Assembly (NCBI GenBank): GCA_002104905.1
Contig: MCFE01000341.1
Span: 1-64,000, forward strand
Source: Basidiobolus meristosporus CBS 931.73
Taxonomy: Eukaryota > Basidiobolomycota > Basidiobolomycetes > Basidiobolales > Basidiobolaceae
Direction: 5' to 3'
Length of the DNA: 64,000 nucleotides
Both the position numbers and the translations under genes were made by a program. Below the pieces are notes generated by a model. The model did not search any database, was not told the DNA's origin, and worked only from the letters and a program-made list of their open reading frames with translations. Shown piece after piece: positions 37,269 through 49,376 of the stretch. Every line of letters begins with the position of its first letter. Position 1 is the first letter of the stretch.

Positions 37269-38697
37269 CTAAGTTTGTACCCTCATTGATATAGTAATTT
37301 GGCTATTTCTTGTCCAATTGGATCTCCTGGCATTTGATAGTGGAATGATCACTTCTGCAATATTCCTGGATACTGACTCTGGGTGAATCACAACTACAGA
37401 GTCCTCTGGAATGAAAAAGCTTTCATTGTTTTGCTCTGATTCAATCCTGACTATTGCTGGACTTGAGATCAGTTTTTTGTCATCATCTGATGTTATTTTT
37501 TGTGAGAATTTTGATATTTCATCAAGCAAGCCATCCCTGGACTTGCTCAGCTTCTGTGCTTTGGTATTGTAGAGTCTGTTTGCTTTACTCTCATTGCAGT
37601 GGCCCAAAAATATGCATTTTACACTTTTGGCTCAAACTTTGATTGATATCTGGGCAGTTTCTTGGCACCTGCTATACAACCAGATATTCTTCAATATTCC
37701 GCACTTGGTCTCCATCCATACCTTGCTTCAAATGGAGTAGAATCACTAAGTATTGTGTTATTACTCCAATTATTAAGGTATACCGCTGTAGCAACTGATT
37801 CTGCCCAAAAATTATAGGATAATTTTTGATCAGGGATCAATGATCTTGACATATCAATTATTGATCTTTTTGCATGTTCTGCTACTCCATTTTGCTGTGG
37901 GGAGCATGGTACAGTAGTCTCTTGCTTTATCCCATGAAATCTGGACATTTGGATGAAGAGTTTCAGGTATATTTTTTACCATTATCAGAGTGTATTTTCT
38001 TGATTTTTTCACCAGTTTCTCTCTCCACCATGGCTTTAGGCCCCCTGAACTTAGACAGAGCTCCTTCCTTTCTCTCTAGAAGTAGACCTGCATGTATCTT
38101 GTATAATCATCAATAAAAGTAATTAAATACTTCATCCTGCCTAAGGATAAATTTTGCATAAGTCCACACATATCTGAGTGAATTAGATATAGTTTATTCT
38201 TAGCTTTGATTACCCAGAGCTCTTGAATTGTTGTAAGGCTTGTTTCACATATACTCAGGCTTCATGGTGCTCAAGATTAGCTGGGGGTTCAATATTTACT
38301 CCAGAAATTAGCTGATCGTTGATCATTTTGCACAAATAATCAAATTTGATATGCCCAAATCTCCCGGGCCAAAGCATTAATGCTTCTTTGTTTAAGTTAC
38401 TTTGTTGACTTCCAGATACAATGAAATACAAGACACCTTGTACAGATTATGATCTCTGATACCCAATGCCATATGGGCATCATTTTGATAAGTGATCCTG
38501 CATCCCAAATTGTCAAAGCAGAAACTGAGTTTTTCTGCTGTGGCCTTGCTTACTGATAGTAGGCAATTGGCTACTTCTGGTACATAGAGTACTTGCTTAA
38601 ATAACAGTGTATAGCTTCCTTTGCTGCTTCTTAGATTTACTTGGATAGTTCCTTCTCCCACTGCATTATATGTTCTATCATCACCCATGAAAACCAT
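37269..38697 (-). pseudogene. Copia element B protease-integrase region, broken
   Basis: Integrase core (QETTVPCSPQQNGVAEHAKR, 37691-37948), post-core linker (37269-37607), and protease region fragments upstream (VFMGDDRTYNAVGEGTIQVN, 38392-38697). Many frame changes. Confidence 0.8.
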
Positions 38698-39120
38698 CTT
38701 AACTGGAATTTCTCAGTAATGGGTCCGCATTTCTTTTTGGTGTGTAATGTGTTAAGATGCTCCAGAGTCAATGTACCAAATCCAAGAATCCTTGTTTGTG
38801 GTCATATTTAGTGCAGATATGAGTTGTCTATCTTCAGTTGTTGCAGCTTTTCTATATTGAGGCTTCTTTTGCTAATTATCAATCTTTTTGCTACACTAGT
38901 CTGATGCATGTCCTTTCCTTTTGCAGTAGTTGCAAAACAGGTTGCTGTTGCCTTTGTAAGGTCTTGGGTGCCTCCTTTGTTGGTTAACATTGCTTATAAA
39001 ATCATTTTATTCTTTGTTCATATTGGCACTTGATTTCCTTACTTCTTGGTCCAGGAGCCTTCCATATATGTAATTTAAGGTCAAATCTTCAGTTCTGGAC
39101 TCTAGGGCTGATACAAGGCC

Positions 39121-39635
39121 CTAAAACCTGTCTGTCAGGCTATTCAGGATGGTAACTATCACATCCTCATCAATAGTTGGTACGCCCACAGATTCCATCT
39201 CATCTACTAGCTGGGTAATTCTGTTAATTAGATTTTTCATTTCTGCTCCTGGCAGCATCTTTGTGGTAAAGAATTTTTGCCTCAGATACATTTTCTTAGC
39301 AGTTGAACATGACTGGTAGGTGTCTTCTAATGCCTTCCAGGCATTCTTTGCCGTCATTGCTCTTGAGCATTGAATTGGCAATTTGTCTTTAACATTAGGC
39401 AAATGCAGTAAAAGGCACTTTGTTCTTTCTTTGGGTACTTTAAGGCTTCCTCTACCACATTTTTAGGAGGGCATTCTTCTCCCATGACAATATCCCAGAG
39501 GCCTCTTTCTTGTAGCAGCATCTTCATCTTCACCTTCCACACTTGGTAGTTAGATCCATCCAACTTTTCAGCAGAGGGAAAAATTCCAGTAATAGCAGTA
39601 GTAGACATTGCAGAGAGTGACAGCTTGGGGCTCAT
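39121..39635 (-). pseudogene. Copia element B gag, broken
   Basis: Gag from the ATG in the primer-binding site (39633-39635): MSPKLSLSAMSTTAITG, EKLDGSNYQVWKVKMK, then a frameshift near 39400 into the segment with CSRAMTAKNAWKALEDTYQ (39121-39402). Confidence 0.8.
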
Positions 39636-39639
39636 AACC

Positions 39640-39988
39640 AGTTGTAAGAGTCCTGGAGATATTGGAAGTGATTGGAAGAACAAGTTGATTATGTGGCGTT
39701 CACTTAATGATTTATTGAATGTAAAAGTAGAATTTATACTTTTACCTGGTCTTGGCCTTACAAGCATGTAGAATAGGCTAAAGAAGAACCCAAGGGCATG
39801 TGTGCAAAGCTTGGGGCTGTTTGGACAACTTTGAGAATTTTCATGTTCTGGGTACCTGGTATTTCGGTGAACATACTCCAAGTAAATCCCAACAAGGAAT
39901 TTGGTCAGTATTCTCTAGGATATGAAGGTATTGACCTAAGTGACCAAGTTAGGTGAATATTTAGGTGGAAATACAAACTTTTACAACA
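39640..39988 (-). repeat. 5' LTR of copia element B
   Basis: 349-bp LTR, plus-strand ends AGTTGTAAGAGTCC and CTTTTACAACA, joined on the right to gag fragment C2 without a matching TSD. Confidence 0.92.
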
Positions 39989-40124
39989 GTGTCAGCCCTA
40001 GTGCTCAGGGCTGAAGGTTTGAACTTAAATTATATATATGTATGACTCCTGGATGAAGTACAAAGAAAATCTAGCACCAATAAAAAGGAAGAAGTGCTCT
40101 AATAAGTGATGATAACCAAAAAAG
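39989..40124 (+). pseudogene. Copia gag fragment C2, left part
   Basis: Plus-strand gag homologous to C1 and A (GTCAGCCCTAGTGCTCAGG, CTGGATGAAGTAC). It is interrupted by element D at 40125. The sequence resumes at 45227 (GAGATACCCAGGACC), in register with intact gag apart from the duplicated 5 bp. Confidence 0.8.
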
Positions 40125-43100
40125 TGTTGTAAGAGTCTTGGAGATATTGGAAGTGATTTAGGAGGGCAAGTAGATTTTGTAGTTTTCACTCAATGATTTA
40201 CTCAATGTAAAAGTAGTATTGATACCTTTGCATGCACTTAGCATTACAAACATCAAGAATGGGCTAAGAATGATTCCAAGACTATATGTGCAAAGTTTGG
40301 GGCTGCTTGGATAACTTTGAGAATATTCATGTTCTGGGTACCTGATATTTTGGTGAATATGTTCCAAGTAAATCCCACAAGTAGTTTGGTCAGAATTCTC
40401 AAGGATATGAATGTAACAATCCAAGTGACTAAGTTAAGTGAATATTTAGATGGGATTAAAAGTTCTTACAACACTCCAACTTGGCTAAGTGTTCATAGTA
40501 ACTAGTCCTAATTTTGACTCAAGATATTCACACTTGTTTCTAACTAATGGTTTGGTAAATATGTCTGCAATCATTTCATCTATAGGACAGTAAACTAAGC
40601 TAACTAAGTTATTCTCTATAGCTTCACGTATGAAATGATGTCTAATATCTATGTGCTTGGTTCTAGCATGAAAAGTTGGATTTCTACCTAATTGTATGCA
40701 TCCTTGATTATCTTGAAATCAAGTAATAGATGTTTTTTGACATAGGCCTAAATCTACAAAAAGGTTTCTTTACTGCATTGCTTTTTTTGTAGCCTAACAT
40801 GCTGCCATATACTCTGCATTTGTGGCGGGAAATGCCATGGCTGGTTGCTTTCTTGAATTCCATGAAATAGATCCTTGACAGTAAAGAAAGGTGTATCCTG
40901 TGGTTGATCTTCTGTCTTCTAAATTTGTCCCCATTCAGCATCAGAGTATCCCAAAAGATCCTGTTCTGAATCCTTATAAGTGTATCTTAGGCAGATATCA
41001 GCAGCTCCTTTTAGGTATCTAAAAATCCACTTAACTGCTACAATATGACCAGATCCATAGTTCTGATTATGCCGGCTGACAACACTCACCAAATATAAGA
41101 TATCTGGACATGCTCCAAGCAGGATATACATTTGACTGCTAAATATAGGTGGATAAAAAAAGTCAGGGCTTTCAGATGGCGCCAAGCTCTCTTGATTTGG
41201 TTGAGTTTTGACAAAGCTAAGGTTTGTCTCCATAGGGGTGGCTGCTGGTTTACAGTCTTTCATTTGATACTTCTTTAGTATATCTTGAATATACTTGGAT
41301 TGACTAAGGGTGAGAGTTTGGGTACTTCTGTCAATGGAGAGCTTCATCCCTAAGTAGTAACTGAGTTCTCCAAAATTGGACATCTTGAACTCTTTAGACA
41401 GGCTGGATTTAGTCTCTTCCAATGTTGCTAGATTATTGGTAGCTATAATAAAATCATCCACATATAGAGCTAATAGAACTGGATTTGCCCTATCTAGCTT
41501 ATATAATATACTATAGTCAGTATTACTCCTTTTGAAACTCAAAGATTCCAAACAAGAATCTATCTTGCAATTCCAAGCTCTCAGTGATTATTTAAGACCA
41601 TATAGAGATTTTTAAGCTTGCACACCAAATGGGGGTTATGTTGGTCAACAAACCCATCAGGCTGGTCTATATAGAAGTCCTCATCAAGCTCTCCATACAA
41701 AATGCAGCTTTCACATCCATTTGATGAATAAAAAACTTATATTTGGCTGCAATAGCCAATATTAATCTGATGGAATTAAACTTGGCTACCAGTGCAAAGG
41801 TCTCAGTATAGTCAAGTCCTTTTGTTTGAGAGTATTCTTTGGCCACAAGTCTTGCTTTGTATCTTTCAATTGAACCATCAGCCTTGTATTTTGTCTTAGA
41901 GAACCATCTGCATCAAATTGGTTTTTGGCTGATTGGTAATTTGACTTAGTCCCAAGTTTGATTTTCCATCAGGGCCTGGTATTCCTCAGTTATTGCAGAT
42001 CTCCAAAACTTTGTCTGAGGGCTATTTAGGGCCTCTTTTGCAGTCTGGGGCTTATCATTATGGACTGAATAGGCAAAGGCTAAGCTTGTACCCTCATTGA
42101 TATAGTAATTTGGGCTATTTCTTGTCCAATTTGATCTCCTGGCATTTGATAGTGGAATGATCACTTCTGCAGTATTCCTGGGTATGATTCAGGCTGAGCT
42201 ACAGTTGTAGAGGCCTCTGGAGTGGAAAAGATTTCATTGTTTTGCTCTGATTCAATCCTGACTGTTGCTGGACTTGAGATCATTTTTTTGTCATCATCTG
42301 ATGTCATTTTTTGTGAAAATTTTGAATTTTTATCAAGCAACCCACCCCTGGACTTGATCAGCTTCTTTGCTTTAGTATTGTAGAGTCTGTTTGCCTTACT
42401 CTCATTGGAGTGGCCCAAAAATATGCATTTTACACTTTTGGCTCAAACTTTGATTGATATCTGGGCAGTTTCTTTGCACCTGCTATCAAAACAAAGATTT
42501 TTCAATATTTTGTACATGGTCTGCATCCATACCTTGCTTCAAATGGAGTAGAATCACTAAGTATTGTGTTATTACTCCAATTTTCAAGGTATACAGCTGT
42601 AGCAACTGATTCTGCCCAAAAATTATAGGATAATTTTTGATCAGGGATCAATGATCTTGACATATCTATTATTGATCTTTTTGCATGTTCTGCTACTTCA
42701 TTTTGCTGTGGGGAGCATGGCACAGTAGTCTCTTGCTTCATCCCACAAATTCTGGAGATGTGGATGAAGAGTTTCAGGAATATTTTTTACCATTATCATA
42801 GTGTATTTTCTTGATTTTTTCACCAGTTTCTCTCTCCACCATGGCTTTAGGCCCCCTGAACTTAGACAGAGCTCCTTCTTTTCTCTCTAGAAGTAGACCT
42901 GTATGTATCTTGTATAATTGTCAATAAAAGAAACTGAATACTTCATCCTGCCTAAGGATATATTTTGCATAAGTCCGCACATATCTGTGTGAATTAGATA
43001 TAATTTATTCTTAGCTTTGATCACCCAGAGCTCTTGAATTGTTGTAAGGCTTGTTTCACATATACTCAGGCTTCACAGTGCTCAATATTAGCTGGGGGAT

Positions 43101-43768
43101 CAATTCTTACTCCAGAAATGAGCTGATCTTTGATCATTTTCACATATAATCAAAATTGATATACCCAAATCTCCCAGGCCAAAGCATTGGTGCTTCTTTG
43201 ATTAAGTTACTCTGTTGACTTCCAGAAATAATGGAATACAAGTCACCTTGTACAGATTCTGATCTCTGATGCCCAATGCAATATGGGCATCATTTTGATC
43301 AGTTATCCTGCATCCAGAATTGTCAAAGCAGAAACTAAGTTCTTCCGCTGTGGCCTTGCTTACTGATATTAGGCTATTGGCTATTTCTGATACATAGAGT
43401 ACTTGGTTAAATATCAGTGTATAGCTTCCTTTGCTGCTTCTTAAATTTACTTGGATAGTTCCTTCTCCCACTGCATCATGTGTTCTATCATCACCCTTGA
43501 GAACCTTCTTAACTGCAATTTCTTGGTAATGGGTGAGAAGTTCTTTTTGGTGTGTAATGAGTTGAGATGCTCCAGAGTCAATGTACCACATCCAAGAATC
43601 CTTGTTTGTGGTCATGCTTAGTGCAGATATGAGTTGTCTATCTTCAGTTGTTGCAGCATTTCCATATTCAGGCTTCTTTTGCTGATTATCACTCTTTTTG
43701 AGACACTGGTCTGATGTGTGTCCTTTCCTTTTGCAGTAGTTTTTGGCAGCATTATTGTAGTAAAGAAT

Positions 43769-44502
43769 AGACTTGTTCCGTTGGATAGTGCCACATTGAG
43801 CCATGAGTGCCAAATGATGCCATAGTGTGCCAGAGAGGTAAAGTGATCCTCTACCTGGCCACAGAGTGTGAAACATAGCTCCGCATCTTCATGCAAAGCA
43901 GCCCCTGTGTTTCACCCATTGCGCAGGAGAAAATCCATTTTTTGACCTTTTTTTGTGGATCAATGTAGCTCAGGATGTGTAAGAGCACAGGAGAACTGAA
44001 GATATGCATCTGGTACTCAATACCCATGGCACTCTGAATCTAGCTCCTGTAGCTTGTATCATGTCACAAAAATGAATGGTACTATCTTGGTCCACTGGTA
44101 CTATCTGGCACTATATTTAAATATTAGCCCTAAAGTAAGATCTATACAAAGCACTTATAGTGCCAGATAGTACCAGTGGACCAAGATAGTGCCATTCATT
44201 TTTGTGACATGATGCAAGCTACAGGAGCTAGATTCAGAGTGCCATGGGTATTGAGTACCAGATGCATATCTTCAATCTGCTTGTGCTCTAACACATCCTG
44301 CACAACATTGATCCAAAAAAAAAGGTCAAAAAATGGATTTTCTCCAGCACAATGGGTGAAACACAGGGGCTGCTTTGCATGAAGATGCGGAGCTATGTTT
44401 CACACTCTGTGGCCAGGTAGAGGCTCACATGGCCTCTCTGGCACACTATGGCATCATTTGGCACTCATGGCTCAATGTGGCACTATCCAACGGAACAAGT
44501 CT
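43769..44502. mobile_element. Fold-back (giant palindrome) element, copy 1
   Basis: 734-bp non-coding element made of two near-identical inverted arms of about 345 bp around a ~40-bp spacer (near 44115-44155). Ends are AGACTTGTTCCGTTGG and its exact reverse complement. It is flanked by 3-bp AAT duplications (43766-43768, 44503-44505) inside gag of element D. TIR sequence and 3-bp TSD fit the PIF/Harbinger superfamily. Confidence 0.93.
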
Positions 44503-44512
44503 AATATTTGTC

Positions 44513-44867
44513 TAAGATACATTTTCTTAGCAGCTGAACATGACTGGTAGGTGCATTTTAATGCCTTCCAGGCATTCTTTGGCATTTTTGCTCTTGAGCA
44601 TTGAATTAGAAGTATGTCTTTAACATTGAGGCAAATGCAGTTAAAGGCACTTTGTTCTTTCTTCTGGCACTTTAAGACTCTCTCTCCCATACTTTTAGAA
44701 GGGCATTCTTCTCCCATGACAATATCCCAAAGGCCTCTTTGTTGTAGCAGCATATTTATCTTCACCTTCCACACCTGGTAGTTAGATCTATCCAACTTTT
44801 CAGCAAAGGGAGAAATTCTACTAATAGCTGTAGTAGACACTGAAGAGAGTGACAGCTTGGGGTGCAT
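44513..44867 (-). pseudogene. Copia element D gag, N-terminal part
   Basis: From ATG 44865-44867 in the primer-binding site: MHPKLSLSSVSTTAISR, EKLDRSNYQVWKVKIN, KNAWKALKCTYQS. It stops at the fold-back insertion. The second Met found in A and B is Val here. Confidence 0.75.
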
Positions 44868-45226
44868 AACCTGTTGTAAGAGTCCTGGAGATATTGGAAG
44901 TGATTTGGGAGAGCAAGTAGAATATGTGGCTGTCACTAAATAATTTATTGAATGTAAAAGTAGTACTAATATTTTTACATGGTCTTGGCAGTAAAAACAT
45001 GTAAAATAGGCTAAAGAAGGTCCCAAGACCATGTGTGCAAAGTTTGGGGGTGCTTGGACAATTTTCAGAATTTTCATGTTCTGGGTACCTGGTATTTTGG
45101 TGAAAATACTCCAAGTAAATTCCAACAAGGAATTTGGTCAGTATTCCCTAAGATTTGAAGGTAATAGTCAAAGTGACTAGGCTAGGTGAACAATTAGGTG
45201 CAATTACAAACTTTTAAAACACAAAG

Positions 45227-45378
45227 GAGATACCCAGGACCTTCTAAAGGCAATACCAACCTGCTTTGCAACTACAGCAAAAGGAAAGTACACTCATCAG
45301 ACCAGTGCTTCAAAAAGAGCTATAGTCCGCAAAAAAAGCCTGAATATGGAAATGCTGCAACAACAGAAGATAGACTAT
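45227..45378 (+). pseudogene. Copia C2 gag zinc-knuckle region
   Basis: Continues C2 after element D. It encodes a decayed zinc knuckle (LLCNYSKRKVHSSDQC; second Cys is Ser) and PEYGNAATTEDR, then is interrupted by fold-back copy 2. Confidence 0.8.
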
Positions 45379-46112
45379 AGACTTGTTCCATTGGATAGTG
45401 CCACATTGAGCCATGAGTGCCAAATGATGCCATAGTGTGCCAGAGAGGCCAAGTGAGCCTATACTTGGCCACAGAGTGTGAAACATGGATCTGCATCTTC
45501 ATGCAAAGCAGCCCATGTGTTTCACCTATGATGCAGGAGAAAATCCAGTTTTTGATGTTTTTTTGTGGATCAATGTTATGCAGGATGTGTAAGAGCACAG
45601 AAGAACTGAAGACATGCATCAGGTACTCAATACCCATGGCACTCTGAATCTAGCTCCTGTGGCTTGTAACATGTCACCACAATGCATGGCACTATCTTGG
45701 TCCACTGGTACTATCTGACACTATATTTAATTATTAGCCCTAAAGTAAGATCTATACAAAGCACTTATAGTGCCAGATAGTACCTGTGGACCAAGATAGT
45801 GCCATGCATTGTTGTGACATGTTACAAGCCACAGGAGCTAGATTCAGAGTGTCATGGGTATTGAGTTCCAAATGCATATTTTCAATCCTTTTGTGCTCTT
45901 ACACATCCTGCACAACATTGACCTAAAAAAAAAGGTCAAAAAATGGATTTTCTCCAACACATTTGGTGAAATACAGGGGCTGCTTTGCATGAAGATGCAG
46001 ATCTATGTTTCACACTCTGTGGCCAAGTATAGGCTCACTTAGCCTCCCTAGCACACTATGGCATCATTAGGCACTCATGGCTCAATGTGGCACTATCCAA
46101 CGGAACAAGTCC
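45379..46112. mobile_element. Fold-back (giant palindrome) element, copy 2
   Basis: 734 bp, exactly the length of copy 1, with the same arms and central spacer (TTAGCCCTAAAGTAAGATC). Ends AGACTTGTTCC and GGAACAAGTCC; the last base differs from a perfect TIR. It is flanked by TAT duplications (45376-45378, 46113-46115) in C2 gag. Confidence 0.93.
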
Positions 46113-46115
46113 TAT

Positions 46116-47460
46116 TCATATCTGCACTAAATATGACCACAAATAAGGATTCTCAGATGTGGTATTTTGACTCTGGAGCATCTCAACACCTTATACACCA
46201 AAGAGAACTTTTTACCTAATACCAAGAAATTCCAAATAAGAAGGTTTTCATGGGTGACAATAGAACACTTGATGCAGTGGGAGAAGGAACAATCCAAGTA
46301 TATCTAAGAAGCCGCAAAGGAAGCCATACACTGACATTTAAACATGTACTCTATATACAAGAAATAGCCAATAGCCTACTATCAGTAAGCAAGGCCACAG
46401 CAGAAGAACTCAATTTCAGATTTGATAATTCTGGATACAGGATCACTGATAAAAGTGGTCCCCACATTGCATTGGGTATCATAGATCAGAATCTGTACAA
46501 GGTGACTTATATTCCATAGTATCTAGAAGCCAATATAAGTAACTTAAATGAAGAAATACTAATGCTTTGGCACAGGAGATTTATACACATCAATTTTGAT
46601 TATTTGCACAAGATGAGTATGGATCAGCTAATTTGCTGAGTAAAACTTGATGCTACAGCTAGTTTGGAGTGTTGTGAAGCCTGCATATATAGGAAACAAG
46701 CCAGACAACTGTTCAAGAGCTCTGGGCTTATCAAAATGAAGAAAAAACTGATCTAATTTACTCAGATCTATGTGGACCTATGCAAACTTCATCCTCAGGG
46801 GGGATGAAGTATTTGATAACTTCTATTGATGATTATACAAGATTCACATTGGTCTACCTCAAGGGAGGAAACAAAGAAGCTTTGTCCAAGCTCTGGGAGT
46901 TTAAAGCCATGGTGGTAAGAGAAACTGGTGAAAAAATTAACAAAATACACTCTGACAATGGTAAAAAATATATCTCAAAACTCTTGATCCACTTCTGCAA
47001 GATAAATTATATAGAGCAAGAGACAACTGTACCATACTCCCCACAGCAAAATGGATCAGCATAATGTGCAAACAGATCAATAAATGAAATGGCAAGATCT
47101 ATAATCCATGATCAAGATCTATCATATGATTTTTGAGTGGAATCAGTTGCCACAGCTGCATACCTTTAGAATAGGAGTTATAGCTGAATACTTTGGGATT
47201 CTACTCCATTTGAGGCATTGTATGAATACAGGTCAAGGGCATATCTTCTAAGGATATCTGGGTGTAAAGCATATGTCAAGAAACTGCTCAGAAATCAGTC
47301 AAAACTTGAGCCAAAAAGTATAAATGCATATTTTTGGGCTTCTGCAATGATAGTAAAGCATACAGACTCTACTCCAGAGCAAAGAAGCAGATCAAGTGCA
47401 GGGATGTGTTGTTTGATGAAAATTCAAAATTTGCAGAAAAAATGACATTTGATGTGCCAA
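46116..47460 (+). pseudogene. Copia C2 protease-integrase region, broken
   Basis: Plus-strand continuation of C2: protease (FDSGASQHLIH at about 46160-46190, VFMGDNRTLDAVGEG), the pre-integrase finger (about 46565-46690), integrase core (46780-47064, with HSDNGKKY and VPYSPQQNGSA), then the post-core linker to about 47460. Stops and frameshifts throughout. It ends where Harbinger-like sequence begins. Confidence 0.82.
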
Positions 47461-47489
47461 AATTATTGAGTAGTCACCTAAATACTAAT

Positions 47490-48470
47490 AAGGTGCTGTG
47501 AACCATCAACCCCAATCTACTCAAGGAGATTCCTTGTTAAGCTTCTCTGCTATTACATAAACTATTGCCCTACAAGGTTCCATCCTACCATCCATGGCAA
47601 CAAAAGTCATAGAAGCTTTCATTCCCAGCTGACAGCAATGGAGAACCACCTTACAGAGGGTATGAATTATTTAATGCAAGCTTAGAATACTAGGTTTAGA
47701 AGCTCCAATAGACTTCCATATTGCAGAGTGTTCAGCAATAGGTTCCATATAAGGCATCTTTTGGATACCTTCCCAGTCAGGATTAACAGACCTTCCACAG
47801 GGGAGAGGCACTTTCATTCAGGCAAGTATAAGGTACACTGTGTGAAGTTTCAAGCAATATTTGACATTGAGGGTAACATCATCTGGTTTAGTGGGCCATT
47901 TGCTGGAAGTGGGCATGACAAATCACTGTGGGTAGAGAATCATCCAAAATTTGGAAGAGGGGGAAAAGTATGGCAGACCTAGCTTATAAAGGAGAGGATT
48001 GTCAGAGATATGGATGTATTACAGCTTATAGGAAGCCAAGGAATGGTGTGCTTAGCAGGAAGCAGAAGCTCTACAATGAGATATTTAATCATTTCAGGGT
48101 GAGTGTAGACCATACATTTGGATATCTGAAGGGACTCAGCATATTGGCAGGTAAATACAGAGGAAAGTCATATATTGGAGAAAACAGCAGAATAGATAAA
48201 ATAGCCAAGATACTTATCAGTGCATAGTATATTGGTACAAGAAGACATCCCCTGAGAGAAATGTGTCAGGAGCATTATGAAGAGTATATATAGCAAGGAA
48301 AGCACTGCTCTGAGCAACATAAGGAAGATTGAGTAAAAGTACCAGTAACTGTATTGCACCACTGGCATTATGGTAGAGATTAGAGTACCAGATAGTGTCA
48401 TAGAGTGCCAGATTGGTCCAGCACTATAAACAGGCTGGCACAATGTGGCACTATCCAACAGAACAAGCCT
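47490..48470 (+). mobile_element. Decayed PIF/Harbinger element with transposase
   Basis: Right end at 48470 carries the fold-back family's terminal sequence (CACAATGTGGCACTATCCAA, then CAGAACAAGCCT) followed by ATT. A transposase remnant lies inside. No matching left TIR was found; the left limit (about 47490) is only where C2 homology ends. Confidence 0.7.
47690..48227 (+). pseudogene. PIF/Harbinger DDE transposase remnant
   Basis: DDE_Tnp_4-type transposase C-terminal half in two frames joined near 47930-47980. Diagnostic blocks in order: RINRPSTGERHFHSGKYK, VHCVKFQAIFDIEGNI, GPFAGSGHDKSLW, ADLAYKGED (second catalytic Asp), RKPRNGVLSRKQKLYNEIF and VSVDHTFGYLKG. In most relatives the last motif is VEHxFG, so the third acidic residue is Asp, not Glu. 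The N-terminus is degraded (LLDTFPVRI where a DGT-like first Asp motif is expected). It cannot be active as it stands. Confidence 0.85.
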
Positions 48471-48642
48471 ATTATGCTGGTGCTCTATTGCTACCAAGGA
48501 AAAATGTGTAAATTCAGCAAATGAGGGTTCAAATCTACAATGAAGCACAGTGCTATATATATGCATATGACCTCAATTGACTACTAGAGAAGCTTTTTGA
48601 TAGGATATTATCCTGAATTGCAAAAAAAAATAGATCATTATT

Positions 48643-49373
48643 AGACTTGTTCCATTGGATAGTGCCACATTGAACCATGATTACCAAATTATGCCTTAGC
48701 ATGCTGGGGAGGCCAAGTGTACCTATACTTGCCCACAGAGTGTAAAGTATATTTATTCATCATCATGCAAAGCAGCCCGCATGTTTCATCCATTGTGCAG
48801 GAGAAAATCCATTTTTTGACCTGTTTTTTGGGATGAATGTTGTGCATAATCTGTAAGAAGACTGAAAGACTGAAGACATGCATCTGGTACTCAGTACCTA
48901 TGGTACTCTGAATCTGGCTCCTGTGGCTTGTGACATGTTACAAAAATGTATGGCACCATCTTGGCCTACTGGCACTATCTGGCACAATAAGTGCATTGTA
49001 TAGGTTTTACTTTGGGGCTACTATTTAAACATAGTGCCTGATGGTGCCAGTGGGCCACAATGATGCATGCATTTTTGTGACATGTAGCAAGCCACAGGAG
49101 CTAGATACAGAGTACCATGGGTATTGAGTACCAGATGTATGTCATCAATCCTTCTGTGCTCTTATACATCATGCACAGTATTGATCTAAAAAAAAGGGCA
49201 AAAATTAATTTTCTCCTGCACAGTGGGTGAAACACAAGGGTGGCCTTGCACAAAGATAAAGCTATATTCTTCACACTCAGTGGCCAAGTATATGTCTACT
49301 AGGCCTCCTGGACACGCCAAGGCATTATTTCGCCCTGATGGCTCAATGTGGCACTATCCAGCAGAACAAGTCT
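48643..49373. mobile_element. Fold-back (giant palindrome) element, copy 3
   Basis: 731 bp, more diverged than copies 1 and 2. Ends AGACTTGTTCC and AGAACAAGTCT, with ATT duplications (48640-48642, 49374-49376). Arms still pair over most of their length. It lies within unrecognised decayed sequence. Confidence 0.9.
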
Positions 49374-49376
49374 ATT

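Larger units (their letters stand above)
30627..39988 (-). mobile_element. Ty1/copia element B, containing element A in its 3' LTR
   Basis: Minus-strand copia retrotransposon, net about 4.68 kb. Its 3' LTR is split: 30627-30937 and 35623-35661 (350 bp together); its 5' LTR is 39640-39988. Internal order on the minus strand is gag, protease, integrase, reverse transcriptase, RNase H, typical of copia. The outer flanks do not form a TSD (AAAAG on the left, GTGTC on the right), so the element or its surroundings were rearranged after insertion. All coding regions are broken. Confidence 0.9.
40125..45221 (-). mobile_element. Ty1/copia element D, nested in C2
   Basis: Minus-strand copia element with LTRs 40125-40473 (3') and 44872-45221 (5'). 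Net length is about 4.36 kb after removing the fold-back element at 43769-44502. The TSD is imperfect: AAAAG (40120-40124) and CAAAG (45222-45226). The internal part lacks roughly 320 bp of gag between the zinc knuckle (about 43740) and the fold-back insertion. Coding pieces: RT (YVDDFIIA, 40919-41551), integrase C-terminal pieces 41946-42418, integrase core 42502-42741, protease with DSGASQ (43202-43620) and gag (44513-44867). Heavily frameshifted. Confidence 0.92.

Noticed and set aside
44176-46042. Short frames within the fold-back elements (for example 44176-44382 and 45854-46042)
   Set aside because: They occur in palindromic non-coding arms, appear in mirror image on both strands, and have no conserved features.
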